Made by a program: the position numbers and the translations under genes. A DNA stretch of 21,804 nt from Ruminococcaceae bacterium UBA5295 (GTDB taxonomy: Bacteria; Bacillota; Clostridia; Oscillospirales; Acutalibacteraceae). The stretch is from contig DHSD01000014.1 in assembly GCA_002411365.1 (NCBI GenBank), positions 70,726-92,529 of the forward strand, in the 5' to 3' direction. How positions within the stretch are numbered: position 1 is the stretch's first letter; every line of letters begins with the position of its first letter. Below the pieces are notes generated by a model. That model saw only the letters and a program-made list of their open reading frames with translations. It was not told the DNA's origin and did not search any database. Of the stretch, positions 1-7,007 are shown in pieces.

Positions 1-2
1 AA

Positions 3-83
3 GGCCAGAAGGTCACTTATGACGTTGAGCCGGATCCCAAAGACAGTCGCAAGATGCGCGCCGCTAATGTGAAAACAGTCTAA
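3..83 (+). CDS. Cold-shock protein, C-terminal fragment (cut by window edge)
   Basis: The window opens inside a reading frame that ends at the TAA at 81-83. The 26 visible residues begin GQKVTYDVEPDPKDSRKM and end in AANVKTV. This is the last beta strand region of CspA-family cold-shock proteins (GQKVxFDVE...AANV), small single-stranded nucleic acid binding proteins that act as RNA chaperones. A Rho-independent terminator follows 15 bases after the stop, so this looks like the intact end of a live gene. The start and RNA-binding motifs RNP1 and RNP2 lie outside the window, so which Csp paralogue it is cannot be told. Confidence 0.75.
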   Translation, partial: GQKVTYDVEPDPKDSRKMRAANVKTV

Positions 84-97
84 ATTCTTTTCCTGCT

Positions 98-132
98 AGC
101 CGTCCTGAAAGTATCAGGGCGGCTTTCGTTTT
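98..132 (+). terminator. Rho-independent terminator of the cold-shock gene
   Basis: An 11-bp stem AGCCGTCCTGA / TCAGGGCGGCT (one G-U pair) with a 5-base loop is followed by TTCGTTTT. It sits just after the cold-shock stop codon. Confidence 0.8.
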
Positions 133-150
133 ACGGCTTGAGCCACATTT

Positions 151-526
151 TCATGCTTTTCTCCTGTCAATAACCGCAATTGCCCGTTTGCATATCGGGC
201 AGCCCGACACGGTCATATCCTTTGCAACGCCCGCATGGTATCCCATGGAGCGCATACGCTCGAGAAAATTTTTCTGTTCGGGCCGTAGATGGTCAATGTC
301 ATTTTTGCATTCTATGAAAGCTACTTTACTGGGCGCTATGAATTAGAGGTCGGAGAACCCTGCAGGAAGGCCGTCAACCCGGCGCAAATTAATTAAAACG
401 GGTTGATGAAATTCCTTGCTTAGAGACTGTTTGCCCTTGCCAGAATTGGCCTGAATTTGTCCTGAAAACGTAGCCGTGTTTTGACAGTTCACAACGAATT
501 TGATTCTGCACTTTCGATTCAAGCAT
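151..526 (-). pseudogene. Decayed prophage VRR-NUC domain nuclease
   Basis: On the minus strand an ATG at 526-524 begins MLESKVQNQIRCELSKHGY, continuing into VFRTNSGQFWQGQTVSKQG. After a frameshift near 400 the reading continues RRVDGLPAGFSDL, meets an in-frame TAA at 345-343, then runs FIAPSKVAFIECKND...LRPEQKNFLERMRSMGY and ends at TGA 153-151. GFSDL, the IECK motif and the RPEQ-FLE-GY tail are the usual landmarks of the phage VRR-NUC (PF08774) family, PD-(D/E)XK-fold nucleases found in phage replication modules next to helicases. With one frameshift and one stop it cannot make a full protein. Its start overlaps the end of the helicase remnant (ATGCTTGA), the compact arrangement expected of a phage operon. 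Confidence 0.75.
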
Positions 527-777
527 TTTTTCTCACCATTCCTCTCGCTTTGCAGTAATACCAGCCATAACCTGGCTTACGATTATGCTGCTTACACTAT
601 GCCATAACCTCGCTCATATTGCGCATTCAGGAATATTTGTCTTCTCACGTACAGCTGCAGCGGCTTTCTGCCAGTATTCGCGTTTGATTTCTTCCATATG
701 GATTTTCTTAATATTTTCAATTTCCTGCCGGGTTTTCTTGATTTCAGCGCCGCAGTTAGGACACCTATCCGGGCCCG
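519..777 (-). pseudogene. Remnant of prophage helicase C-terminus (probable)
   Basis: Minus-strand frame fragments read CPNCGAEIKKTRQEIENI...EEIKREYWQKAAAAVREKTN and, after a frame change near 610, HNRKPGYGWYYCKARGM ending at TGA 521-519. A CPxCG zinc knuckle, a KKTRxEI helix and a final KPGxxWxYxxAK-like tail resemble the C-terminus of the DEAD/DEAH or SNF2-like helicases that precede VRR-NUC genes in Firmicutes phages. The stop overlaps the VRR-NUC start by 4 bases. Everything N-terminal of the zinc knuckle is missing; the break lies around 770-780 where unrelated plus-strand sequence (the HicB region) begins. The helicase identity is inferred mainly from the neighbour and the tail and is less certain than the VRR-NUC call. 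Confidence 0.4.
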
Positions 778-840
778 ATGGAAACGTAGTAAAGCAAGTG
801 CGTAGTATCATCATAAAATATAAGCTGGGAGGTAGTATCA

Positions 841-1049
841 ATGAATAAATATGAGATTATCCTTTATTGGAGTGATCCAGACAAAGCTTATCTTGCAGAA
901 GTTCCAGAGCTTCCGGGCTGTATGGCTGATGTGCCACTTGGGCAGAAGCTTTAACCAATGTCGAAACAGTGATTGAATAATGGATTGAAACTGCCAAAGC
1001 ATTAGGCCGCCCTATCCCAAAGCCAAAAGGAAAATTACAGTACGCATAA
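841..1049 (+). pseudogene. HicB-family antitoxin, frameshifted
   Basis: ATG at 841, after GGGAGG at 828-833, starts MNKYEIILYWSDPDKAYLAE, followed by VPELPGCMADV. This is the conserved N-terminal half of HicB antitoxins, a partial RNase H fold that binds the HicA toxin. The frame then breaks near 930-955. The rest of the family pattern, NVETVIE-stop-WIETAKALGRPIPKPKG, continues in another frame with an internal TAA and ends at 1047-1049. The protein is therefore dead. Just upstream the plus frame ending at TAA 846-848 reads GNVVKQVRSIIIKYKLGG. This could be the last residues of a HicA toxin overlapping hicB, but it is too short to be sure. No intact toxin is present, so the pair is inactive. 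Confidence 0.7.
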
Positions 1050-1125
1050 AAATAACCCACACGCTGTCGGTAACAGCATATGGGTGCGAATGGAAAATTT
1101 CGTAACCGCATTTTCCAAAGAACAT

Positions 1126-1155
1126 TATAATTACTTGACGGAAATTGTCAAGTAA
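1126..1155 (+). promoter_or_regulatory. TATAAT box followed by perfect 9-bp inverted repeat
   Basis: TATAAT at 1126-1131 abuts the inverted repeat TTACTTGAC (1131-1139), a 7-base spacer, GTCAAGTAA (1147-1155). The right arm runs straight into the AAAGGAGG ribosome binding site of the small zinc-ribbon frame. Position across the expected transcription start suggests a repressor operator or a 5' hairpin; no good -35 box is visible. Confidence 0.45.
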
Positions 1156-1171
1156 AAGGAGGAGAAAGTCT

Positions 1172-1294
1172 GTGAAATGTCCAAAATGTGGGAGCGAAGA
1201 TTTACAAGTCTATAATGAAGTAAAAGGTAAAGGGGTCAGCGGAACCAAAGTGTGTTTATTTGGACTCTATACTTTTTATTATGTATGTGTATAA
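1172..1294 (+). pseudogene. Zinc-ribbon protein stub, 40 residues
   Basis: GTG at 1172 follows a strong AAAGGAGGAG site. The product begins VKCPKCGSEDLQVYNEVKGK and ends at TAA 1292-1294. The CPKCGSEDxQV opening is that of small Firmicutes proteins with an N-terminal zinc ribbon and a hydrophobic C-terminal part. Here only one CxxC is present and the expected second half is replaced by a short hydrophobic end (CLFGLYTFYYVCV), so I read it as a truncated copy. It could be expressed as a 40-aa peptide because its start signals are intact. Function unknown. Confidence 0.4.
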
Positions 1295-1346
1295 CAATAA
1301 GTGATAGGCTCCACCGCACCTCTCACGCATGGGAATGTGCGCGATG

Positions 1347-1368
1347 TGTCCCAGTGGGGGACATTTTT
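1347..1368 (+). terminator. Short hairpin with T run
   Basis: TGTCCC / GGGACA with a small AGTGG loop, followed by TTTTT. A compact plus-strand terminator-like element between two gene remnants. Confidence 0.5.
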
Positions 1369-1379
1369 ATATCCGGTTT

Positions 1380-1478
1380 ATGATTCAGCTAAAAGCTTTA
1401 ATAGATGAGTATGCAGAGTATATAGATTTGAAGTGCATTGGATTTCCGGAAAATTGGTACGATTTATTATATAATTGA
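1380..1478 (+). pseudogene. C-terminal remnant, Abi-family-like
   Basis: The frame from 1380 to TGA 1476-1478 reads MIQLKALIDEYAEYIDLKCI, then GFPENWYDLLYN. A final helix followed by (I/V)DxxxxGFPENW is typical of the end of Abi_2 (AbiD/AbiF-type abortive infection) proteins. Nothing of the N-terminal part is found upstream, and a terminator-like hairpin precedes it, so this is a tail left by a deletion. A strong terminator follows 6 bases after the stop. The match rests on about a dozen residues and should be treated as tentative. Confidence 0.35.
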
Positions 1479-1483
1479 ATAAA

Positions 1484-1528
1484 AGCCGCTCTTTCCTGCC
1501 GCGAGTAGGAGAGGGCGGCTATTTTTTT
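1484..1528 (+). terminator. Rho-independent terminator
   Basis: A 14-bp stem AGCCGCTCTTTCCT / AGGAGAGGGCGGCT (two G-U pairs) is followed by ATTTTTTT. It ends the Abi-like remnant. Confidence 0.85.
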
Positions 1529-1568
1529 ATTTATTGAATGAACCCCGAACAAGGCTTTTTACCTTTGA

Positions 1569-1825
1569 AAGATTCTCTTCACGTTCTATGCAGACCCGAC
1601 AGAAATCCAGAAAATCATATACACGACGAATATCATCGAAGGCTTGAACCGCCAGTTCAGGCGAATTACAGAAACAAGCCGTCCTTCACGAATGACGATT
1701 CCCTGCGCAAAATGCTGTATTTGGCGTCGAAAAAGCTTGTAAAATATTGGACATGCCGGCGTCAAAATTGGGACATGGTTTTAAACCAGATGAACATCAT
1801 GTTTCCCGCCAGGCCGGTAGGCTGA
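1569..1825 (+). pseudogene. IS256-family (mutator type) transposase, 3' remnant
   Basis: Two frames together give the C-terminal end of an IS256-type DDE transposase. From 1569, FTFYADPTEIQKIIYTTN is followed by IIEGLNRQFRRITETS; then, after a frameshift near 1675, KPSFTNDDSLRKMLYLASKK and NWDMVLNQMNIMFP lead to the TGA at 1823-1825. YTTN-IEGLNRQxR-T and the DDSLxKMLYLA helix are hallmarks of the family. All of the N-terminal part, including most of the catalytic core, is gone. The following stretch at 1841-1856 contains TATTTACACAAAATTTT, resembling IS256-type terminal repeats, so the right end of the element probably lies there, directly against the ribokinase stop codon at 1866. Confidence 0.8.
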
Positions 1826-1865
1826 TTTGATTCGATTAGTATTTACACAAAATTTTCCGGAGTGC

Positions 1866-2792
1866 CTATTTTAGGATAGGAGCATGAAAATCTATTAAAT
1901 GTAAGCTCTTTTCCTGTTCATTTACTTTTTCCATTGTTGGTATGGATGGTGCGGCACCACGCATGGTAACTGCGATTGAAGAAGCGACAGAAGCTTTGCG
2001 AAGACAATCTGGAATTGCTTCTCCTGCCGCAAGACATGCTAGAAAATAGCCTGTAAAAGTATCTCCGGCAGCAGTTGTGTCTTTAACATCTACATTGTAA
2101 ATGCCATGAGTATATGTCTTTTCGGAACTTTTAAATATGGCCCCATGGTGCCCCAATGTTAACACGAATGCAGAATGAGGATATATTTTAATTAAAGTGT
2201 CAAGCATTTTTTCAACATCTTCAGTTTTTGCTAATTCTCGCCCTTCAATTTCATTAATAAAAAACAGAGAAACAAGCTCAAAAGGGAATGTTTTCAAAAG
2301 CATGTTGTTTATTGGAGACGGGTTAAGCACTATTTTAATTTTCTTCTCTGCACAACGCCGTGCAATATAGTCAACTTTGCTGATTTCATTTTGCAGTAGT
2401 ACAATATCGCCTTCTCCAAAATACTTCAATACATAATCTACGAAATCTTCTGTGATTTCATAATTTGCCCCACCGTATGTAATAATACTGTTTTGTCCTG
2501 ACGGGTTTACCTGTATTATAGCATGGCCATTGGTACCTTCTGTAACGCTGATGAACTCCGTATTAACTTTGTTGTCCTCTAAAATCTTTTTAAGAATAGT
2601 ACCATCCTTACCAATTTTTCCTGCATGCCATACACTTGTACCAGCTCTGGCAAGTGCTATGGACTGGTTAAGACCCTTTCCACCGCAGAAATGCTCTAAC
2701 TTTTCAGTCGAAATCGTTTCTCCAGGCCTAACAAAATGATCCACATGATATACATGGTCAATATTTAATGATCCAAAGTTAAGAATCTTCAC
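1866..2792 (-). CDS. rbsK: Ribokinase (PfkB family)
   Basis: A 308-residue sugar kinase that phosphorylates D-ribose to ribose 5-phosphate in the cytoplasm. Visible landmarks are the N-terminal substrate region NFGSLNIDHVYHVDHFVRPG, the PfkB signature 1 GGKGLNQSIALARAG at residues 37-51, and signature 2 DTTAAGDTFTGYF at 238-250 with the catalytic base Asp244. DTTAAGD is the form seen in true ribokinases. Length is normal. The start is a GTG at 2792-2790 that overlaps the TGA of the LacI gene (GTGA), so the two are translationally coupled. In this context it probably uses ribose released by the nucleoside hydrolase at 9047. Other pentose or nucleoside kinases of the same family cannot be excluded. 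Confidence 0.9.
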   Translation of the reverse strand: MKILNFGSLNIDHVYHVDHFVRPGETISTEKLEHFCGGKGLNQSIALARAGTSVWHAGKIGKDGTILKKILEDNKVNTEFISVTEGTNGHAIIQVNPSGQNSIITYGGANYEITEDFVDYVLKYFGEGDIVLLQNEISKVDYIARRCAEKKIKIVLNPSPINNMLLKTFPFELVSLFFINEIEGRELAKTEDVEKMLDTLIKIYPHSAFVLTLGHHGAIFKSSEKTYTHGIYNVDVKDTTAAGDTFTGYFLACLAAGEAIPDCLRKASVASSIAVTMRGAAPSIPTMEKVNEQEKSLHLIDFHAPILK

Positions 2793-3832
2793 TTTAACTC
2801 CTTCTTTACTGTCATTTTTTCATTTTTTGCGGTACTTCCTCTGATTTTAAGCACCGGCTTAAATAGCTTTGCCTTTGGGCTATCATCTTTACCACTTAAA
2901 ACTGCCATCATCTTATCGACCGTATATTGGCCTATTTCATCTATGGGCTGTGAAATTGTTGACAATGGTGGTTCTAAAAATTCATCTATAAAAATATCAT
3001 CAAAGCCAATAACTGAAAGGTTGTTAGGAATACAAATATTATAGCGTCGGCTTTCTCTGTATATTCCTATTGCCATCATGTCGTTCATGCAGAACACGGC
3101 AGTAGCATTTTGCCCCAAAAAATACGAAAGTGCTTTCGCTCCGCTCTCCACTCCGAAATTTCCTTCAAGAACGAGTGCAGGATCGAATGGTATGCTGGCT
3201 TTTTGCAGAGCATCACGGTAGCCTTGCAGTCTGTCGGTACTTATTTTAAGGCTCTTTGGACCAGTAAGGCAAGCGATTCGGCGATGTCCCATCCGAATTA
3301 AATAATCCGTGGCAAGGAAACCACCCAATTCTTGATCAACTTCTACGGATAAAAAATATGAACTGTTCATTCCACGGTCGACCATCATGATAGGTATATG
3401 ATTTGCTGCGTAAATCTGCTTAAGTATTTCGTTATCCCTTTTGTCGTGGTATGCGGAAGTAGTCATAATGATTGCATCCACACCACGATCAATAAATAAA
3501 TTTAGATATTCAAAATCAAGCTCCGGACGCCCATTTGTGTTACCGTAAAAAACATTATAACCGTACTGATGAAATCGTTCTTCAATAGTTTTTGCTAAAG
3601 AAGAAAAATACAGGTTGCTGATGTCAGGAAGGATAAGGCCTATCGTATGAGTCTTTTTAGTGACCATACTTACGGCTATGCTGTTTGGCCTGTAATTCAG
3701 CTTTTTTGCAGTCCTTACAATAAGGTCACGCGTTTTTGGGGGAATTCGATTCGGCTTATTGTTTAAAACAAGCGAAACAGTTGTCATAGACAGTCCTGAT
3801 GCCATTGCAACGTCTTTCAGTGTTGTACGCAT
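2789..3832 (-). CDS. LacI-family transcriptional regulator of the nucleoside/ribose locus
   Basis: A 347-residue regulator. Residues 3-22 form the helix-turn-helix (TLKDVAMASGLSMTTVSLVL), followed by the hinge region with LNYRPNSIA, then a periplasmic-binding-protein-like effector domain starting at HTIGLILPDISN and including the conserved VIGFDD motif and the STISQPIDEIG loop. ATG at 3832-3830 has an AAAAGGAGCG site upstream. It overlaps rbsK by 4 bases and diverges from the BMP transporter operon. From position and family it most likely represses both directions and responds to ribose or a nucleoside; the effector is inferred, not visible. Its own promoter is at 3920-3948. Confidence 0.9.
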   Translation of the reverse strand: MRTTLKDVAMASGLSMTTVSLVLNNKPNRIPPKTRDLIVRTAKKLNYRPNSIAVSMVTKKTHTIGLILPDISNLYFSSLAKTIEERFHQYGYNVFYGNTNGRPELDFEYLNLFIDRGVDAIIMTTSAYHDKRDNEILKQIYAANHIPIMMVDRGMNSSYFLSVEVDQELGGFLATDYLIRMGHRRIACLTGPKSLKISTDRLQGYRDALQKASIPFDPALVLEGNFGVESGAKALSYFLGQNATAVFCMNDMMAIGIYRESRRYNICIPNNLSVIGFDDIFIDEFLEPPLSTISQPIDEIGQYTVDKMMAVLSGKDDSPKAKLFKPVLKIRGSTAKNEKMTVKKELK

Positions 3833-3919
3833 GGAACTGCGCTCCTTTTAAATTTAGTTACAGCAGATAAAACAATTTACCACATTCAACTCAGCACGTA
3901 AGTTGCTTTGCGCACTATT

Positions 3920-3948
3920 ATTATAACAATATAATTAAACAACGTCAA
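3920..3948 (-). promoter_or_regulatory. Sigma-A promoter of lacI-rbsK
   Basis: On the minus strand TTGACG (3948-3943), a 17-base spacer and TATAAT (3925-3920). Expected start near 3913, giving an 80-base leader. The leader contains GTGCTGAG (3897-3890), the same octamer found just after the divergent promoter. Confidence 0.85.
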
Positions 3949-4006
3949 TAAAAGCAAAATATTTTTTAAAAAAAATAAAAAAAACAAATAATATGCTAAA
4001 AATATA

Positions 4007-4035
4007 TTGACATTTCATAAATTCTATTCTACTAT
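4007..4035 (+). promoter_or_regulatory. Sigma-A promoter of the nucleoside transporter operon
   Basis: TTGACA (4007-4012), 17-base spacer, TACTAT (4030-4035). Expected start near 4042, coinciding with GTGCTGAG at 4042-4049. The leader to the ATG at 4194 is about 150 bases and holds a nested stem-loop (TGCAGA at 4069-4074 with TCTGCA at 4093-4098; TAAA-CCGA-TTTA inside). I do not recognise a known riboswitch in it. Confidence 0.85.
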
Positions 4036-4193
4036 GTTGTTGTGCTGAGAAGGTCAAGCGCAGGCCGTTGCAGATAAACCGATTTACCATTTTCTGCATT
4101 AAGATGCTCGCAAATGCCTGTTATCCTGCCAAAGCTTGCCACATTAGAGCCACTTTAAAAGCAGATATTTTTTGATGAAAGGAAGCACAAATT

Positions 4194-5294
4194 ATGAAAA
4201 AACAAACGAGGAAAAAATGGCTGGCAACTTTTTTAGCATTTAGTTTGCTGATTGGAACAACAATGGGCTGCAGTTCCAAACCATCAACAACTTCTTCAAC
4301 TTCTTCCGGGACCGGTAAGAGCAGCACTGCGACAGGTTCCGGCAAAAAAGTGCGTGTCGCACTTTGCTATTCCGGGGTTCTTGGTGACAAATCTTTTAAT
4401 GACTCTGCACACGCTGGCGCTGTAAAAGCAGAAAAAGATTTTGGTGTTGAAGTAAAAGAACTTCAGTCCACACAGTCTTCAGACTGGGAATCTAATTTTG
4501 TTTCTATGGCAGATGCTGGTTATGACCTTGTTATCGGAGTTTCTTCGCAGTTTGAAGACATTATGAAAAAGCATTGTTCGCAATACCCAAATGTAAAATT
4601 TGCTATTCTTGATGATCAGGTACCAGGCAAAAATGTAATGTCGTATAAATTTGCACAGAATGAAGGATCTTTCTTAGCTGGTGCGGCTGCTGCGATGTTT
4701 ACTACAAAGACCGATGTAAAGGGAATCAATTCACAAAAGGTAATAGGCTGGGTAGGCGGAATGGACGTACCTGTTTTGCACGATTTTCTTGTTGGTTATG
4801 AACAAGGCGCGAAGTATATCGCTCCGGATATCAAAATCCTTCATGCCTTTGCTGGAAGTTTTAGCGATCCTGTAAAAGGAAAAGAATTGACAAATGCCCA
4901 GTATGATGAAGGTGCTGACGTTGTAATGAATGTTGCATCCGGTACCGGAACAGGTGTTTTGGAAGCAGCAAAGGAACGTGGTGCATTTGCAATAGGTGTT
5001 GATTCAAATCAGGACGACATTTATCCTGGCTCGATTCTTACTTCGGAAGTAAAACACGTTGATGTAGGTACATACAATGCCATCAAAAATGTCGTAAAAG
5101 GGACATTCAAAGGTGATTCTGTTAACATGCTCGATGTTAAAAATGGAGGTATCCAGCTTACGGATATGTCTGTTGTTAAAAAAGCACTCGGTGACAAATT
5201 CCCAAGTGACATTACAACTAAAATCGAAGACCTTACTTCTCAAATAAAGAGCGGAAAGATAAAAGTAAACCACTATCAAGGTTTTACAGGCTGA
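4194..5294 (+). CDS. BMP-family nucleoside-binding lipoprotein of an ABC transporter
   Basis: A 366-residue exported substrate-binding protein. Residues 1-25 are a basic, hydrophobic signal peptide and Cys26 (TTMGC) is the probable lipidated residue; a Ser/Thr-rich linker follows. The mature part starts VRVALCYSGVLGDKSFNDSA, the classic opening of the BMP/Med/PnrA family, with later GVSSQFEDIMKKH, FLAGAAAAMFT, GWVGGMDVPV and AIGVDSNQDD motifs. Members with matching permease and ATPase neighbours bind purine or pyrimidine nucleosides. It is the first gene of the operon, has an AAAGGAAG ribosome site and is separated from the ATPase gene by 165 bases holding a strong stem-loop, which fits higher expression of the binding protein. 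Exact nucleoside specificity cannot be read. Confidence 0.92.
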   Translation: MKKQTRKKWLATFLAFSLLIGTTMGCSSKPSTTSSTSSGTGKSSTATGSGKKVRVALCYSGVLGDKSFNDSAHAGAVKAEKDFGVEVKELQSTQSSDWESNFVSMADAGYDLVIGVSSQFEDIMKKHCSQYPNVKFAILDDQVPGKNVMSYKFAQNEGSFLAGAAAAMFTTKTDVKGINSQKVIGWVGGMDVPVLHDFLVGYEQGAKYIAPDIKILHAFAGSFSDPVKGKELTNAQYDEGADVVMNVASGTGTGVLEAAKERGAFAIGVDSNQDDIYPGSILTSEVKHVDVGTYNAIKNVVKGTFKGDSVNMLDVKNGGIQLTDMSVVKKALGDKFPSDITTKIEDLTSQIKSGKIKVNHYQGFTG

Positions 5295-5346
5295 CAGTTA
5301 GGTTTGCATGGCAGAGCCAATTAAGAGAATATAGTACACACTAAAA

Positions 5347-5374
5347 GGGCAGCCTGCCGAGAGGCAGGCGGCCC
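5347..5374 (+). other. Intercistronic stem-loop with GAGA tetraloop
   Basis: GGGCAGCCTGCC (5347-5358), GAGA, GGCAGGCGGCCC (5363-5374): 12 paired positions with one mismatch, closed by a GNRA-type loop. No T run follows directly, so it is more likely an RNA-stabilising or attenuating hairpin than a full terminator. It lies between the binding-protein and ATPase genes. Confidence 0.7.
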
Positions 5375-5459
5375 GATCTATACATTGTTTCTTTATCTTT
5401 TGACGGGCTAATTCTGTTTTTTGATTTGGAAAAGCTGCAAGAGAAAAGGGTGAAAAATA

Positions 5460-7007
5460 TTGGATGATTTCGTTGTAGAAATGAAAAACATAGTGAAGAA
5501 TTTTGGTCAGGTGCACGCGATTAAGAATGGACAATTTAGCTTACGCAAAGGAGAAATACATTCGCTTGTAGGGGAAAACGGTGCAGGTAAATCCACAATG
5601 ATGAATATTCTGTATGGAATTTATCAGAGAGACAGCGGCAGCATCGCAATTAAAGGCAAGCAAATGGAAAAGATAGTCCCTAAAACAGCAATTGAAAATG
5701 GCATAGGTATGGTTCACCAGGACTTTATGCTTATTAATGATTTATCCGTTTTGGAAAATATCATACTTGGCTGGGAACCAAGAAAGCATTTGGAAATTGA
5801 TTTTGCTAAGGCCGAAAAAGATATCCGGTATTACATAGATAACTACAATATGGAAATACAGCCGGAAAAACGGATCAACCAAATATCAGTAGGCGAAGCA
5901 CAGCGTGTGGAGATTATAAAAACGCTTTATCGTGGCGCTGATATTTTAATACTTGATGAACCAACTGCCATATTGACTCCTCAGGAATGCGAAAAATTTT
6001 TCGAGATACTTAACAATTTAAAAAAAGATGGAAAATCAGTTATATTTATTTCACATAAATTAAATGAAGTTATGGAAATCTCTGACCGGATCACGGTTAT
6101 GCGTCAAGGCCAATATGTAGCAACCGTTAATAGGGCTGATACTAACACAAAAGAGCTTGCGAAAATGATGGTGGGCCGTGAGGTATTCTTAAACATTGAA
6201 CGAAAAAAGGCAAACGTTGGCAAGACTGTTTTAAGTGTGGACAATCTTTGGACTTCTGGAGAGAAAGAGCTATCGAAGATTAGAGGGATTTCCCTTGACG
6301 TGCATGCAGGAGAAATCGTGGGAATTGCCGGTGTTGATGGAAACGGCCAGACTGAATTTATTGAAGCAATTACAGGTTTACGCAAAGTTGAACGAGGCAA
6401 AGTAATGTTAAATGGTAAAGATGTTACCAATCTTTCACCAAAAAAGATTCGTGAAACAGGTCTTGCACATATTCCTGAAGATAGGAATTCACGTGGACTT
6501 AACAGGCAAATGAATATTATGGAAAACATTGTCGCTGTTAAACTTAACCAGAAGCCATATACTAATGGTGCCAAAATTAATGTTAAGCCTATACGTGACT
6601 TTTCTGAAAAACTCATCCATAAATTTGACATTAGACCAGATATTCCGGAAATGTGCACAAAGACTCTTTCCGGCGGAAATGCACAAAAAATTGTTGTGGC
6701 ACGTGAGGTAGATGCCGACAAAGACCTTTTAATCGCTGCGCAACCTTCCCGCGGCGTAGATATTGGTGCTATCGAATCTATCAGGAATGTGCTAAATGAA
6801 GAAAAGCAGAAAGGAAAAGCTATCCTTCTGGTATCAGCGGATCTACAGGAAGTCCTGTCACTTTCTGACCGCATTGCTGTAATGTACGATGGAAAAATCG
6901 TTGGAATCATTTCAGCAAAAGATGCAAATGAAAACAATGTCGGAGTATTAATGATGGGTGGCACTCTGCAGCATGACAAAACAGACGAAGGAAGTGCGGC
7001 ATCTTGA
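5460..7007 (+). CDS. Nucleoside ABC transporter ATP-binding protein (two ATPase domains)
   Basis: A 515-residue double ATPase that powers import with the two permeases downstream. Domain 1 (about 1-245): Walker A GENGAGKST at 38-46, Q-loop GMVHQDF, signature ISVGEAQRVEI, Walker B ILILDEPTA, and switch His in ISHKL. Domain 2 (about 255-500): degenerate Walker A GVDGNGQTEF, signature LSGGNAQKIVVAREV, and AAQPSRGVD in place of a normal Walker B. This one-good, one-degenerate design is standard for sugar and nucleoside importers of the YufO/NupA type. The start is TTG at 5460, after GAGAAAAGGG; an ATG at 5481 is an alternative but leaves a short N-terminus. The 3' end overlaps the first permease by 4 bases. 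Confidence 0.92.
   Translation: MDDFVVEMKNIVKNFGQVHAIKNGQFSLRKGEIHSLVGENGAGKSTMMNILYGIYQRDSGSIAIKGKQMEKIVPKTAIENGIGMVHQDFMLINDLSVLENIILGWEPRKHLEIDFAKAEKDIRYYIDNYNMEIQPEKRINQISVGEAQRVEIIKTLYRGADILILDEPTAILTPQECEKFFEILNNLKKDGKSVIFISHKLNEVMEISDRITVMRQGQYVATVNRADTNTKELAKMMVGREVFLNIERKKANVGKTVLSVDNLWTSGEKELSKIRGISLDVHAGEIVGIAGVDGNGQTEFIEAITGLRKVERGKVMLNGKDVTNLSPKKIRETGLAHIPEDRNSRGLNRQMNIMENIVAVKLNQKPYTNGAKINVKPIRDFSEKLIHKFDIRPDIPEMCTKTLSGGNAQKIVVAREVDADKDLLIAAQPSRGVDIGAIESIRNVLNEEKQKGKAILLVSADLQEVLSLSDRIAVMYDGKIVGIISAKDANENNVGVLMMGGTLQHDKTDEGSAAS

Noticed and set aside
4042..4193. Known purine, preQ1 or 2'-deoxyguanosine riboswitch in the transporter leader
   Set aside because: I looked for the conserved core sequences and did not find them; only a simple nested hairpin is visible.
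6104..6979. 291-residue minus-strand frame inside the transporter ATPase gene
   Set aside because: It lies wholly antisense to a well-conserved ATPase with clear motifs; composition fits a shadow frame.
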